This document shows, piece after piece, positions 31,690 to 43,615 of a stretch of 64,000 bases of DNA. This DNA is from Zygnema cylindricum (lineage: Eukaryota; Streptophyta; Zygnematophyceae; Zygnematales; Zygnemataceae), in assembly GCA_037447655.1 (NCBI GenBank), contig JBBHKE010000546.1:49568-113567 (forward strand). The letters run 5' to 3'. A program made the position numbers and the translations under genes. Under the pieces are notes generated by a model. The model was not told the origin of the DNA. It was given only the letters and a program-made list of their open reading frames with translations, and made no database searches. Positions within the stretch are counted from its first letter, which is position 1. Each line of letters begins with the position of its first letter.

Positions 31690-34667
31690 AACTTAGCGGA
31701 AGTTGTCAACAGTAGCGTCCTAGCCGGAGGGGTAGAAGCAAATCCACCAGTAGGATTGGAATTCGACATTAACTATAAGGTAGACCGCTTGAGGCTAGGG
31801 CTGCTGTAGAGCTTGGGAAAATGGATTGGACCCTAGGGGAGCAGTTGGATCCTCAGCAGAAGGCGCAACTTTTCGAGCTATTGGCCGAAAACAAGCAGGT
31901 GTTCTCATGGTCAGAAAAAGATGTCGGTATTTACAGAGGAACACCTTTCCGAATCGATTTGATCGACGAGACGGCTACTGTTTTGCAGAAGCAATATCCT
32001 CTCAGTTTCAAAGAAACAGAATTCATCACGGCCAAAAGTCCAAACTTTGGTGGAAGTCGCATTGGTTCAGGAAAGTACCGGACTTCATGGGTTCACTTCC
32101 CCGACAGTTCTCCCTCCCAAGAAGAACTCTTCCGGGAAGACTATAGATTTCCGGATATGTGGAGATTATCGCATGCTGAACACGGCCACCATCTCTGATC
32201 GGTATCCGATGCTGACTCCGGAAGAGATATTAGACTCTCTTGCTGGCGCCATTATATATTCCACTCTATACATGAACAATGGTTTCCACCAGATTGCCAT
32301 GGAACCAAAGCACAGGGAGAGAACTGCATTTTGCTCTGGTTCCTGACTTTATGAATGGATTTACATGCCCTTCGGGCTTAAGAATGCACTGGAAAAATTC
32401 CAACGGGCACTGGACGAAGCGCTCCAAGGAATCGATTGTGCCTGATGCTATATTGATGATGTTATTATATTCTCAAAGACTTTTGAGGAACACTTGGAGC
32501 ATATCCAGATCGTTCTCGGGGCACTCCAAGCAGCGGGCTTCAAATGTCGCCCGGGCAATGGCATTTTTGGGGTAGAGAAAATCATTTACCTCGGACATGA
32601 GGTGACTCCCAGGACTGTGGGTCCCCACATGGTAAAGGTGGCAGCCCTTGATGCTCTTCCCCCAACAAACGACATCTCGGCCCTTCACACATTTTTTTGT
32701 TTGGCTAATTACTATCGGCGGTTCATCCACGAGTTCCGTAGTCACGCCCAAGCCCTTAACCAGCTATTGCGAAAGGACCAAGAGTGGGAGTGGGCCGAAA
32801 AACAATAGATCGCTTCCAGTTCTTCAAGGATGCTTTGAAGCACCACCCCGTGCTCCGGATGCCTGCTCACTAGAGACCTTTCCTCCTTTATACTGATTCG
32901 AGCAAGTTTGGATTGGGAGCGGTTCTGGCTCAAGTCGATGATGCCGGAGCTGAATATGTGGTGGCCTACGCCAGCCGGAGCAACAACAAGGCAGAGGGGA
33001 ATTATAGCAGTTACCACAGAGAGTTACTCGCAGCGGTTTGGGCCATCGAGCATTTCCGACCTTATTTGTACGGAGTCCATTTCACCTTGATTACGGATCA
33101 CCAACCTCTGAAATGGATCATGGAAAATAGTAAGTAAACCGGCAACCTCGCCTGATGGGTTGTTGTCTTGCAGGAATATGATTTCGACATTGTTCATAGA
33201 GCATGGGAAATCCATGGGAATGTTGACAGACTTAGCCGGAATCCTGATCCTTTCACCATGGATTCTACCGGGCTGGATATGATGAGGACCCTGAGATCAG
33301 TCTAGGAATCATTCGATCATCCTTTGCTTTCATCTAGCTTCCCCAATCTAGGGGGGAACTGTCAAATTTCTCGGCCGACGTGGAGGGGCAGGCGCCCATA
33401 GAGGCCGGACAAAAGGACATCTGAAACGACCCAAATGCTCTCTTATCTATCGAGCAAGGGTTGCCTCTTCCCCACTTGAATAGAATTCAATTATCCCAAG
33501 TACAGACTCGGATGGCTCCGTATGATTGGGAAAAAGGCGTTCTCCTTCGAAAATGGTCAAACGGCACGAGGAAAGTGGTTCCTATCCCCTTTGACTGAGA
33601 AACTCTGATTTCCAATCTCCCTCGGCAATGTGGACACTTTGGGCAAAAGCGGACCACTTCCCTGGTTATAGGCTCTTTTTGGTGGCATGGGTTGCGGACC
33701 CAAGTCAACCGAATTGTGCAAACTTGCTCCTCATGCGATCGAATAAAGGCAGCTTTTGACAAAAAGGGCGGGACTGAGCTTCATTCGCTTTCTATCTGGG
33801 GGATGTTTTATTGGTGGTCGTTGGATCTTTTGGGACCTCTTCCAACCAGCAGGGGGGGGGGGGGCGTGTGCTAGTCATGATAGAACATTTTTCCAAGTGG
33901 ATCGAGTTGGTGGTTTTGCCTTGGAAGGAGTCCAAGGCAATTGCAGATGCCTTTTTGCAACGGGTTTTAGCCCAATTCGGGGTGCCTGCGGAAGTTCTAA
34001 CCGACCAAGGCTCCGAATTTGCCAGAGAATTTTCCAACCTCTTAGAAAAATGCCTAGTCGACCATCGGCTTACCAGCCGTGACCACCCTCAAGTCGACGC
34101 TTTGGCCGAAAGGTGTGTACAGACTGTGAAGCGGTCACTACGAGAATATGCAGTTGAATAAGATTTGGGGGAGTGGGACAAGAAAGTGCCTTGTATTGCT
34201 ATGGGTTACAGATTCAGCAGACAAGCTTCTCTCCACTCCTATAGCCCTTATTTCATTCTATTTGGACGACATCCCATCTTGCCCAGAGCTGCATCGGACT
34301 AAGCGGTGGTCCCTCGGAGATGGATGACAAGGGGACAGTCGAAAAACTGATCCTCGACAAAGCCAAGATATTCCACAGAGAGATGCCTCTTGCCATGGGC
34401 AATTTGCAGGCGGCTCAACACCGAGACCACTTCTGGTATTCTCAACGTCGGAGCGCGAATTATATGCCCTGGCAGCGACGATTATTGCCGGGGGACTTTG
34501 TATATCGTATGCAACAGAAGAATGACACGCTGGATATTTCTACTGGGAGAGTAATTTTGAAAGTGGTTGAGGTTTCTAACAAAGGGGTTCTTACATTGGA
34601 GGGAAAGGATGGTCGACGAATTAAAGAGAATCACATCAATGTGGCCCCCTGCCATATTCTAGGATAG
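31690..34667 (+). pseudogene. Ty3/gypsy pol, gag missing, frameshifted
   Basis: The segment starts abruptly next to the TRIM with no gag. Order: region upstream of RT (WTLGEQLDPQQKAQLFELLA, 31821), reverse transcriptase with MPFGLKNALEKF (32367) and YIDDVIIFSK (about 32449-32480), RNase H with LYTDSSKFGLGAVLAQ (32890) and ITDHQPLKWIME (33089), and integrase with LDLLGPLP (33820), LTDQGSEFA (34000) and an ERCVQTVKRSL segment (34110). A C-terminal piece (34320-34667) has LLPGDFVYRM and GVLTLEGKDGR motifs. RT-RNase H-integrase order is that of Ty3/gypsy (Metaviridae). Stops at about 32445, 32807 and 34159 and frameshifts inactivate it. Confidence 0.8.
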
Positions 34668-35205
34668 GAACACGAACCCACTTTCCACTTAACTTACTTT
34701 GCCGATCCTCCTTCGTATTCATCAGCTTGCAATCAATCCTCCCAGTTGCACGACATATTGGTCTACAATCAGTGTGGTCAATTTTGGCATTAAGCGTGTC
34801 TCCCCTCCTCTTGGGAGCCACACCCTCTACGCTGCAGCATCTGGTTCTGTGGGAACTGCAAATAGAGCGGGTAATTGTTTTTATATCTTAGTCACGCTTG
34901 ACTAAGAGGGGGGAAAATTGGGATATCAGCCCGATTACCGAGACCCAAATCCCTTCCCCCCGCCTGGGGGGGGGAAGGAAGGGGGAAGGGATAACTTTCG
35001 CCTTCCCCTTGCCCTCATCTTTATTCCCTGTCCAAGCATATCTCCTATTTTGCATGCATATCTATGGGAGGGATGGGGCAACAGTGGGCAAGATCATCAC
35101 TTCGTGAAGCATTCGCATTCGAGGTTTTTTTGCAGGACTCCAATGCCGACAACTCCGGGCTGTGGGCCCTTCCCTCACAGTAATCACGCATGCTCGACAC
35201 AGGGG
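34668..35205 (+). other. Possible gypsy 3' untranslated tail and LTR fragment
   Basis: AAGAGGGGGGAAAA at about 34902-34915 could be a polypurine tract, followed by TTGGGATATCAG. C- and G-runs at 34950-34990 form a hairpin. No second copy of this sequence is present in the window, so an LTR cannot be proved. Confidence 0.3.
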
Positions 35206-38200
35206 CAAAAAAATCAGACCGAGGAGTTAGGACTAAAGACTCCCAAGGGTTTGTGCCATTTTTGTAAGAAACCAGGGCACTATATGGCTGAGTGCACTAA
35301 GTTAACCGAGTTGCGGTTAAAGGAAGGGCAGACCGGTGGACCCCCGAGAGGAAAGAAAAAGGCCCTTGTGACACAAGTACATGAGGCGGAATCTGAGGAC
35401 GAGGATGATGAACTCCTATTGGATAAGGAGTTGGAAGAGAAGAAAGAGGTCAAAATTACACGAAAGCAGAAATGTGCTTTCGCTGGATTGAAAGGTGAAG
35501 CATGTTGGATTGTAGACTTAGGTGCATCCATGCACATGTGTAAAGATAAACACCTGTTCCCTAAGATAAGAAAGATTCCCACCGTAGAGATAGTGTACGG
35601 GTATTGGAGGATTGTCACTACTACTCTTGTAGGATCCGTAGATCTAAAAGTGTTAGTAGAAGAAAATCCATCCATAGTTACATTCTCCAATGTATTGTTT
35701 ATTCCAGAGCTGAACAAAAACCTCATCTCTACGTCTGTATTAGATGATAAGGGTTTTGATACTAGCACTAGGAAAGGAGTCTTTACTACTAGTTTTGAGG
35801 AGGAAGTTTATTTTACTGTTGAAAAAGGTAGCCAAGGGATGTTTAGGTTGATTTTGAGCAATGAAAAGAAGAAACTTTATTATGCTGGTGTTCATGAGAT
35901 AATGTTGTGGCACAAGAGGCTTAGGCATGTGAATCTAGATAAGTTAAGAGAGATGAAAAAGATGGGAGTAGTGGAAGGGATTCAGTTCGGTGAGAGTAAG
36001 AATCTAAGTGATTGTAGTGGATGTGCTCAAGGTAAAGCACACAGGTAACCCTTCCCAAAAACTGCCACCTATAAGGGAGAAAAGATCCTAGATTTAGTAC
36101 ACACAGATATTTGGGGGCCAGCCAGAGTGCCATCACCCGGGGGGGAGAGATTTATGATGACTATCACCGATGATTAGTCTCGATATTCAAGGGTTTATTT
36201 TTTGAAAAAATAAGTCTAAGGCTCATGAATGTTTTAAACAAAATAAAGCATGGAGTGAAAAACTCCATGAAACCTTAATCAAGAGAGTAAGGTGTGACAA
36301 TGGTGGAGAGTATACCTCTAACCAGTTTGAGGATTTTCTGAGAGAAGATGGAGTGCAACACCAAAAGACAATTCTTGAAAATCTAGAGCAGGATGGTGTA
36401 GCTGAAAGATTAAATAGAACACTGAGTGACAGTGCTAGGAGTATGATGTCAAATAAGAAGATAGGAAAGAAGTTTTGGGTTAAAGCAATGAATTGTGCAA
36501 ATTTTCTCAAAATTATAGTTCTTACTTCAGCTGTAAAAGACCAAACACCCTATGAGAGATGGACAGCCCGAAAACCATATATTTCACTCTTAAAGGTTTT
36601 TGGTAGTCAAGTGTTCAGTTTACACACAAATTGGTCAAAATAGAAGTTAGACCCAAAAGGAAAACTAGGATATCTACTAGGATATGATGAAGATGTTAAA
36701 GGATATAGAGTCTATGATCTCAAAAGAGAGGATATTATCCTGGTGAAACATCTAGTGGTTATGGATGAAGGAAAATCTATAGAGCCCTTTAAGCATACAA
36801 AGACAGTCAGAATCTAATTTGAGTCAGAAAATTTTGATGACTTTGAGCTTCCTAACTATCCAGGATTTCAAGAAGATGATGATCTTGCAGGTACAGATAA
36901 GATCGAGAAATAATCAAATGTGAAACCCTTAGTATTAACTCCAACCGAAGCGGAAGACGTGGTGGATATTGACCCGAAATCAAGGGAAAAGGGAGAAGTA
37001 GAAACTCTTCGGAAGAATCCAAAAGAGCCATCTATTCCGGCAACCGAGTTTGAGGGATGGAGAAGAAGCAGCAAAAGACTGGAAGATGGGCAAGTTAAGC
37101 ATAAGGTAACCAAACTGTCCCACCCCGATGAACCTCTAACTTATAATAAGGCAATGACTTGTCCTGAGAGAAACTGGTTGAAGAAAGCCATTAATCAGGA
37201 GATGGCCTCAATTATGGCTGCCAATACATGGGAATTGATGGATTGTCTTCTTGACAAGAATCCAATTGGGAGTAAGTGGGTATTTAAGCTGAAACTCAAC
37301 CCGGATAACACCATTGAGCGCTACAAGGCTCGGTTAGTGGGGAACGGATTTCCCCACAAAGAGGGAATTGACTATGAGGAGACTTTTGCTCCGGTCGTCA
37401 GGTTTCCTTAGGTTCGCATACTCTTAAGTATGGCGGCAGCAGAAGACATGGAAGTGCATCAGATGGACATCAAGACGGCCTTTCTACATGGAGAGTTGGA
37501 AGATGAAATTTTTATGCGACAGCCCGAAGGGTTTGTGGAGTAAGGGGAGGAAAGCAAGGTATGCCGATTGATCAAATCTTTGAATAGGCTGAAACAGGCA
37601 CCCCAGAAATGGAACAAAAAACTCGATGCGTTTCTTACAGGTTTAGGATATATTCCAATCAGCTCAGATCACTCAATTTATTTGTTTGAAGATGAGGAAG
37701 GAATTATTTTTATTGCAATTTATGTTGATGATTTGCTTATTTTAAGTAAATCTATGGATAAAATAAATAAGTTGAAAAATGATATATAAGGAAGATTTGA
37801 AATGAAGGATATGGGAGAAGCAAGGTATATTTCGGGAATTCAGGTAGAGAGAGACAGAGATAGAAAAATAATAAGATTAACTCAAAAAGAGGCCAGTGGA
37901 AACATGTGAGAAAAATTCCAAATAGGCAAGGCTAATAGTTGTACCACTCCTATAGAATTAAAGAAGGGAAGTGAGGGGAGTGTGGAAGAGGGAGTTATAA
38001 TCTTAGATGATGAGGTAGGCTCAAAAGAGAAAAGATTTATGCACACCATCCTTTATAGACAAGTAGTGGGCAACCTAATATATTTCATGAATTGTACCAG
38101 TCCGTACATAGCCGCAGCTGTAGGAGTACTAAGTAGGAGTCTTAATGCTCCCACAAAGAAAGATTGGGAGGTAGCTAAAAGAGTCCTTAGATATCTCATA

Positions 38201-38540
38201 GGGACTAGGGATCTATGGTTGCTTTTGGGTGGGAACAATACTGACATCACCACTTGAAGTGATGCCAGCTATGGGGATGCTCCTATGAGGAGATGTACAT
38301 CTGGATATGTATTGTATATGGGTGATGGGGCTTGCTGCTGGAGCAGCAAGCATCAAAAGGTCATTGCTCAGTTCACCATGGAGGCTGAGTACATGGCTTC
38401 TTGCTCAGCAGTAAAAGAATTAATGTGGGTCAAGTCTTTGCTTGGTGAGCTTGGTCATCGTAAGAGTGGTGTCCAAAAAGTGTTTTGTGATTATTAGTCC
38501 GCCATTGCCATTTCTGCCAATCCTAAACATCACTTTAAAG
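35206..38540 (+). pseudogene. Ty1/copia element 3, main part (gag zinc knuckle to RNase H)
   Basis: Starts mid-gag. Zinc knuckle CHFCKKPGHYMAEC at about 35252-35294 is intact. Protease motif is DLGAS instead of DSGAS (about 35515). The integrase zinc region MLWHKRLRHVN (35904) leads to the core with HTDIWGPA (36103), VRCDNGGEYTS (36290) and AERLNRTLSD (36400). Reverse transcriptase has FKLKLNPDNTIERYKARLVG (37285), MDIKTAFLHGELED and YVDDLLILSK (37722), then RNase H to 38540. Stops and frameshifts occur throughout (36048, 37411, 37788 and others). A hAT-like element interrupts RNase H at 38549; the last part resumes at 39451. Confidence 0.8.
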
Positions 38541-38548
38541 CCAAACAC

Positions 38549-39442
38549 TGGTGTTGTGTATCGGTAAGGATTTGCCGATAACCGATATGGGCCTTTTTTC
38601 GGGTTTTCGATAATCGATATATTGGTACGATATATCGACATCGGTCTAATCGCCGATAAGTAGCCGATAATATCGGGTACTTATCGGCGATAATGCCGAT
38701 AACGATAACTATCGGCGATGACTGGACGGACCGTACAAATAAATGTACGGCATGTACACTCAACTGTACGTCTTTTCCCCGGACTTGTAGAAGCACAGAA
38801 AGTACAGTAGCCGCCACGATATCTGTACGGTTTTGATACAGATCCAGTAAAAACGATGTACCTTTCACATCCGACGCCATGGCTTTGTCCCTTTATTCCT
38901 TGAGATCCAGTGGGGACATGCCACGTGTTAATCTGTCGACTTTTTTGGCATAAGCTGCCAAAAGAGCCATTCCAGGATGCCGGCGCTCACGCTGGCCCGT
39001 CCGCTCGTGTTTTCTCATTCCAAGTCGTCCGTTCGATTCCGGCGGCGCGCAGAATGCTATTTTGCGTCCGTTGTACTTTTGTGTCCGCCGTCTTTTTCCA
39101 GTTCCATGTTCACCAGTATTTTAGTAAAATTACGTCCGTCGCCGTCAAACTTTTGTTCAATTAACTGGCCAACGATTATATGATGCGTTGTCCGTAATAA
39201 ATTGTAGTTAAACGGTAACGGAACAGATTTTTATACGTGGCATGCCACGCTATATAAAATCAATAAAATAATACAGTATGTTATAAAGTACTATTGTACG
39301 CATACTATATGTTTTTTAAGTTATTGTCGATATGGAATTTGTTGGTCCCATACCTATATATCGGAATCTCTGACCGTTCGATAACCGATAACTATCGGTA
39401 TCGGTGTTATCGCGATAAGTTTTTTACCGATACACAACACTA
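38549..39442. mobile_element. hAT-like element, family 1, copy 2 (894 bp), inside copia
   Basis: Begins TGGTGTTGTGTATCGGTA and ends TACCGATACACAACACTA, with the 8-bp duplication CCAAACAC on both sides (38541-38548, 39443-39450). It splits the copia RNase H between AKH and MDI codons, which rejoin across the insertion. Opposite orientation to the copy at 4063-4934 and very similar to it. Confidence 0.9.
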
Positions 39443-39450
39443 CCAAACAC

Positions 39451-39630
39451 ATAGACATTAGACTTAGCTTTGTTAGGGAGAAAGTAGAACACAAGATAAT
39501 CAGTTTGGAGTATAAACTAGATAGTGAAATGGTAACAGATATGATGACCAAACTTGTGCCTTCCCCTAAAGTAATTTTTTGCCAAAGAAATGTGGTCTTA
39601 AAATAAAGAGTGACTAGAAAATATGGGGAG
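39451..39630 (+). pseudogene. Ty1/copia element 3, 3' end and polypurine tract
   Basis: The RNase H C-terminus continues after the hAT insertion to a stop at about 39605. The purine-rich AAAATATGGGGAG (39618-39630) is the likely polypurine tract, directly before LTR-B. Confidence 0.65.
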
Positions 39631-40450
39631 TGTAAAAATTAAATGTTATTTTAGTATTTTCTAAGTTTTGTAAAATGCAAAAAAAAAGCAGAGGCAGTTT
39701 GCCTCTAACTCCCATCTCCAGCTCCCACACTTGTCGCAGTCACTGAAAGTTGGAGAAGGAGATAGAGCCATGGCCGCCTATGCTATCCAGACAGGGAAAG
39801 ACATTAGATTGGTAGATTTACCAAAATAGTAATTGACGGACCCGGTATTTGAACCTGGTACCGGCCATCCGTTAGAACCACCGGTTTCCGGTAGCCTTAG
39901 CCAATAAGTCCAAGATCAAGGTTATAGGATATAGGGTTTGATAAGAAGATAAATACTCACACGTAGGCTATTTCATTTAACAAGATATTTGGACATATAT
40001 ACAATTTGCACAACCATATTGGAATACGGCATCTCCCGGGATTACAGGAACGAATCCAAAAATGACATGTGTCGACTTGTCGGCCATGTCGTACAATGGC
40101 TGTACAGAAAGTACATCGGCACATGTACCTTTATGTACGATACACTATTATGATTGGTGCCATACTCCACTAGATAGAGTTTTACAGATATAGGACTTAG
40201 AAAAATTTGATAGATTGGACCCTCTCTCCTAGGAAGGTGTTGTACAAAAGGTCAACTTTGACCCTCCATAACTTACTACTCAAGGGAGCAAATTCAGAGA
40301 TTATTTTTTATAAAGACTCAGGGGAGTCTTCCCTTCACAAGGGTGAAGGTGGTTAGAATTTTTGTCTGTTACAGTGGCAGTTATACTTGTTGAAACACAA
40401 AGGGGCCAGGTTATCCTAGAGGCTTAGTGTGAGCTGCCTACTCTGAGGAC
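39631..40450 (+). mobile_element. Copia-type LTR B (3' LTR of element 3)
   Basis: Starts TGTAAAAATTAAATG after the polypurine tract and follows LTR-A in order: TATTTTCTAAG, GAGGCAGTTTGCC, CCACACTTGTCGCAGTC, later CTGTACAGAAAGTACATCGGC and CAGGGGAGTC. The right end is not clear; a copia fragment follows at about 40452. It contains an antisense tRNA-like stretch at 39838-39911. Confidence 0.65.
39838..39911 (-). other. tRNA-like sequence antisense in copia LTR-B
   Basis: On the minus strand TTATTGGCTAAGGC resembles the A box of class II tRNAs and CCAGGTTCAAATACC resembles a B box, with GGAC and GTCC at the two ends. Equivalent stretches occur in LTR-A (B-box-like GGTTCGAGTCC, about 28772) and LTR-C (30870-30953). 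The stems are weak in this copy, so it may be a decayed tRNA-derived module. Confidence 0.35.
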
Positions 40451-40451
40451 A

Positions 40452-41120
40452 TATGGAGGTCTCAAAGTTACACTCCCATGGAATTCAGGCATGAATTGGA
40501 AAGAATTGATTCAGACTCGATCATAATGGTTTGTGAGAGTCTAGAGGCAAGGGAGAAAAAATTTATGGCTTCAAAGCCATATAGACAGGTAGTTAGAAGT
40601 CTTGTATATTTTATAAACTGTACAGGACCTGATGTAGCAGCAGCCGTGAGATTCTTTAGTAGAAGGCTGCAAAATCCTAAAAAGGCAGACTGGGAAGCAG
40701 CAAAAAAGGGTGTTGAGATATCTTGTAGGTACACGAAATCTTAAGCTTGTACTCAGAGGAGGAGAAGTAAAAATACAAACGTGGAGCAACGCTAGCTATG
40801 GGGACATGCCAAGCCGAAAATCTACAACCAGTTGTGTTTTAAGATTGGAGATGGAACCTGCTTCTAGAGCAGCAAATTACAAAAGGTTACAGCTCAATCC
40901 ACAATGGAGTCAAAATACATGACAACAGCTTCCGCCCTCAAGGAGCTCCTATAGGTTAAGTCTATTTTATAGGAACTTGGGTATATGCAAACAGGTCCTC
41001 AGTCTATCTAGTGTGATAATCAGGCAGCCATTGTCATTGTCTCTAACCCGAGCCATCATTTTAAAAACAAACACATGGATGTTAAACTTCACTTTGTCAA
41101 AGAAAAATAACTAAATAGAG
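40452..41120 (+). pseudogene. Copia RT-RNase H fragment 4
   Basis: The open frame 40478-40744 contains EKKFMASKPYRQVVRSLVYF and a DVAAAVRFFSRRLQNP region, the connection domain ahead of RNase H. Frameshifted RNase H pieces follow to about 41100 (AIVIVSNP, HHFKNKHMDV). It starts right after LTR-B, where gag would be expected, so it is a rearranged piece of another copia copy. Confidence 0.7.
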
Positions 41121-41129
41121 CTATGAGAA

Positions 41130-42440
41130 GAGACTGAGGACTTCAATTTTTTTTTTGTATAGGACTGTTGTAATACTGACCTTTAATAGTGTGACAGTAG
41201 CATATAGACAATAGAAGTGTACTGTACTTCTGCAAGGACACGCGTTGACAGTGGGAGACGATACAGGTATTCCGGAGTGGCGACCGACACCTATATACGC
41301 GTGTCACAAATCCTACGGGTGGGTTCAGCAAATCGGACGAACGATGACTAATCCGAACATCCGGAGAGAATTGGGAGAGATCGAAAGTAGGTCGTCCATA
41401 CAAATAGATTCGACGGACGCGATCAAAATGGGGACCACAATAAGTAAGTGTGCCGTACGCACTCAGGATGTTTGTACCACGATATCAACATTTGTTTAGA
41501 CTTGTGTGATGAATGCCGACTAAGCATCGGCAACATTAATTGTACGAACATTACTTGTAAAGTTCTGGAAAACAAATTGTTGGCGTTTAGTGCATTAGAA
41601 TTTAGTGTTACACTGTTCATTTAGCGGCAAGTAGTAATTAGGGTTTTGGAAGTACTCGCGGTACAGTTACGTACAGGTTGTATACTTTGTCGTAAGTCAA
41701 GATAATACTCTATTACGGCCACCCGAATTAGTGTGACCATTAGATACTCTGTGTAAGTATATAGTTTAGGACTTAGCCAATTTTGTATTATCATGTTTTG
41801 GGATTATGATATTTTAAGGGCAGTTTTTCGGAAACTTCCAGACATCATTTCTTATGGTTAACTGGGTCATTTCGGCTGCAATTTTGGGAATTGTCAATTT
41901 ACTGTGTTGTGTATCACTGTGGCAAATTTGAGGTATATTGGCTTTTTGAGTAATATTTTGTGTCAGCTGAAAGTTGGTTGTTGAGTAGGTGTTTGATAGT
42001 TTCTGTTGTTTATCATATCTACTACCACTACTACTGTTGGTTCTCCTCCTGCAACGGTGGTTGTAGAACAACACTTTTCACATGTAAATTTATGTAAATG
42101 TTCACACAGAAGAGAATGTTGTCTATTGACGGAGCTATGCGAACGGGTTTTTTTCGATGTAATTTAGTCTTTTGTTTAGTGCAATTTCACGTGCGAGCTC
42201 TATTATATTGAATCATTATTTGTACCTTTTTACTCATAAAAGTACAATTTTGCACGGCCAGACATTGTCCGTACTCCACACTATTTAAAATGAACCTATA
42301 TTAAAATTATTAACGCTAATTCAAACATACCTTAAATAGTGTAAAGAATAATTTATAATTATGTACTATATTTAATGTATTAGAGTCAAAAGTTAAGGTG
42401 GCGGAATTAGCGTTCATAACTAATTACGATTCGTTGTGTA
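41130..42440. other. Intergenic, no gene recognised
   Basis: The 84-codon frame at 41245-41499 has no recognised domain. Near 42390-42436 GGAATTAGCGTTCATAACTAATTACGATTC resembles a decayed CACCGTG-family terminus. Nothing else is supported. Confidence 0.4.
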
Positions 42441-42444
42441 CTCA

Positions 42445-42617
42445 TCGACAATGTCAAAAAAAAACTCGACGTCTACAATTGTCGTTTTTTTCGTAAACGA
42501 TTGTAAATGTCACCTAAGTGTAAGAAAGTAGGACGTTTCGTAATCGTCTTCAATCGTCACAAGTTGTACCCACGTCTACAACCGTCACATTTCAAAATTC
42601 AGATGTCATTTTCTCAC
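42445..42617. repeat. Dispersed repeat rich in GACGTC/GTCTACAA
   Basis: Shares ACTCGACGTCTACAA, CGTAATCGTC and CCCACGTCTACAACCGTCACA with the interior of the Harbinger-like element at 1872-2825 and with 62725-63000. It is therefore probably part of an element of that family. Confidence 0.5.
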
Positions 42618-42625
42618 ATTGGAAC

Positions 42626-43358
42626 CATAGTTCAAACGTAGGTGAAAGTAGGCCCATACAATATGCCTATTGTATATAAAACATACAATATGCCTATTGT
42701 ATGTAAAACATACAATATGACCTTAAGACTCATATTGTATTGGTCGCAAAATGAAAAAAAATAGTAACAGGGTTGAGGTGCACATAGATCGATAGAGAAT
42801 TAAACGTCATGTCTAAATGTTGAAAAACGTTCGGACAATTTTTTTTTTCTGTGAGTTTTGAGGTAATTTTTATTTAAACCGTCAGATTTGGACGATCGGA
42901 CGGACGGTCGCTGATCAAAATAGCGATCTAAGAAGATCACATGAAAAGCCCATAACACAACTTACGATAGGACTATCTGTCATATTAGCGTCTGCAATTT
43001 TGAAGGCCACACTAAATAAAGCCTCAAATTGACCAACCAGGCAGTATGGGACGATAAAAAATAAATATTCCACACTGCCAAAAATATGCAAAAAAGTTGC
43101 CCGTCCACGTTTTTTTTTTTTTCCGGGTTTTCTTTCCCGCGGAATGTCATCCTGCGCCGTGTCAGTTCGCTAAAAAAAATCGTCCGGCGGCGGTCGCTGT
43201 ACTATGATCATACGTCAGATTTGTACGTTTTTATAGGGGTGTGCACAACGCACACACTTACAGTATGCCTACTCTGCGCGAGTTTTGTGCCAAGTTTTGT
43301 GCGCCTACCAATGGCCTACCATAAAAACGCCTACTTTTGAACTATGTTTTGAACTATG
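42626..43358. mobile_element. hAT-like element, family 2, copy 2 (733 bp)
   Basis: Inverted ends CATAGTTCAAA and TTTTGAACTATG, with the 8-bp duplication ATTGGAAC on both sides (42618-42625, 43359-43366). Its first 340 bp match copy 1 at 125-498 closely, but it carries roughly 330 bp extra at about 42966-43300. The right end has a duplicated TTTTGAACTATG. It lies about 490 bp upstream of the monooxygenase start codon. Confidence 0.8.
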
Positions 43359-43382
43359 ATTGGAACGCTCAAAAAAAGTAGT

Positions 43383-43615
43383 ACGGACAATCTTCACAAA
43401 AATCCGAAGTACTTTCTTCAACTTACCGGTTACATACGGAGAATCTTCACAAAAATCCAAAGTACTTTTCTAAACGTACTAGTTACATACGGAGAATCTT
43501 CACAAAAATCCAAAGTACTTTCTTCAACATACCGGCTACATACGTAGAATCTTCACAAAATATCCAAAGTGCTGTACTTCGAAACATTCGTCAAAGTACA
43601 GCACCGGTTACATGG
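43383..43615 (+). repeat. 53-bp tandem repeat upstream of monooxygenase gene
   Basis: Units start at 43383, 43436, 43489 and 43542, exactly 53 bp apart, each with GAATCTTCACAAAA, CCAAAGTACTTT and a closing GGTTACAT. The fourth is longer and diverged. The array sits 235-467 bp before the ATG, so it may lie in the promoter; a cis-regulatory role is inference. Confidence 0.85.

Noticed and set aside
43383-43615. Regular direct repeats considered as a CRISPR array
   Set aside because: Units are contiguous 53-bp tandem copies with no variable spacers, in a plant nuclear context.
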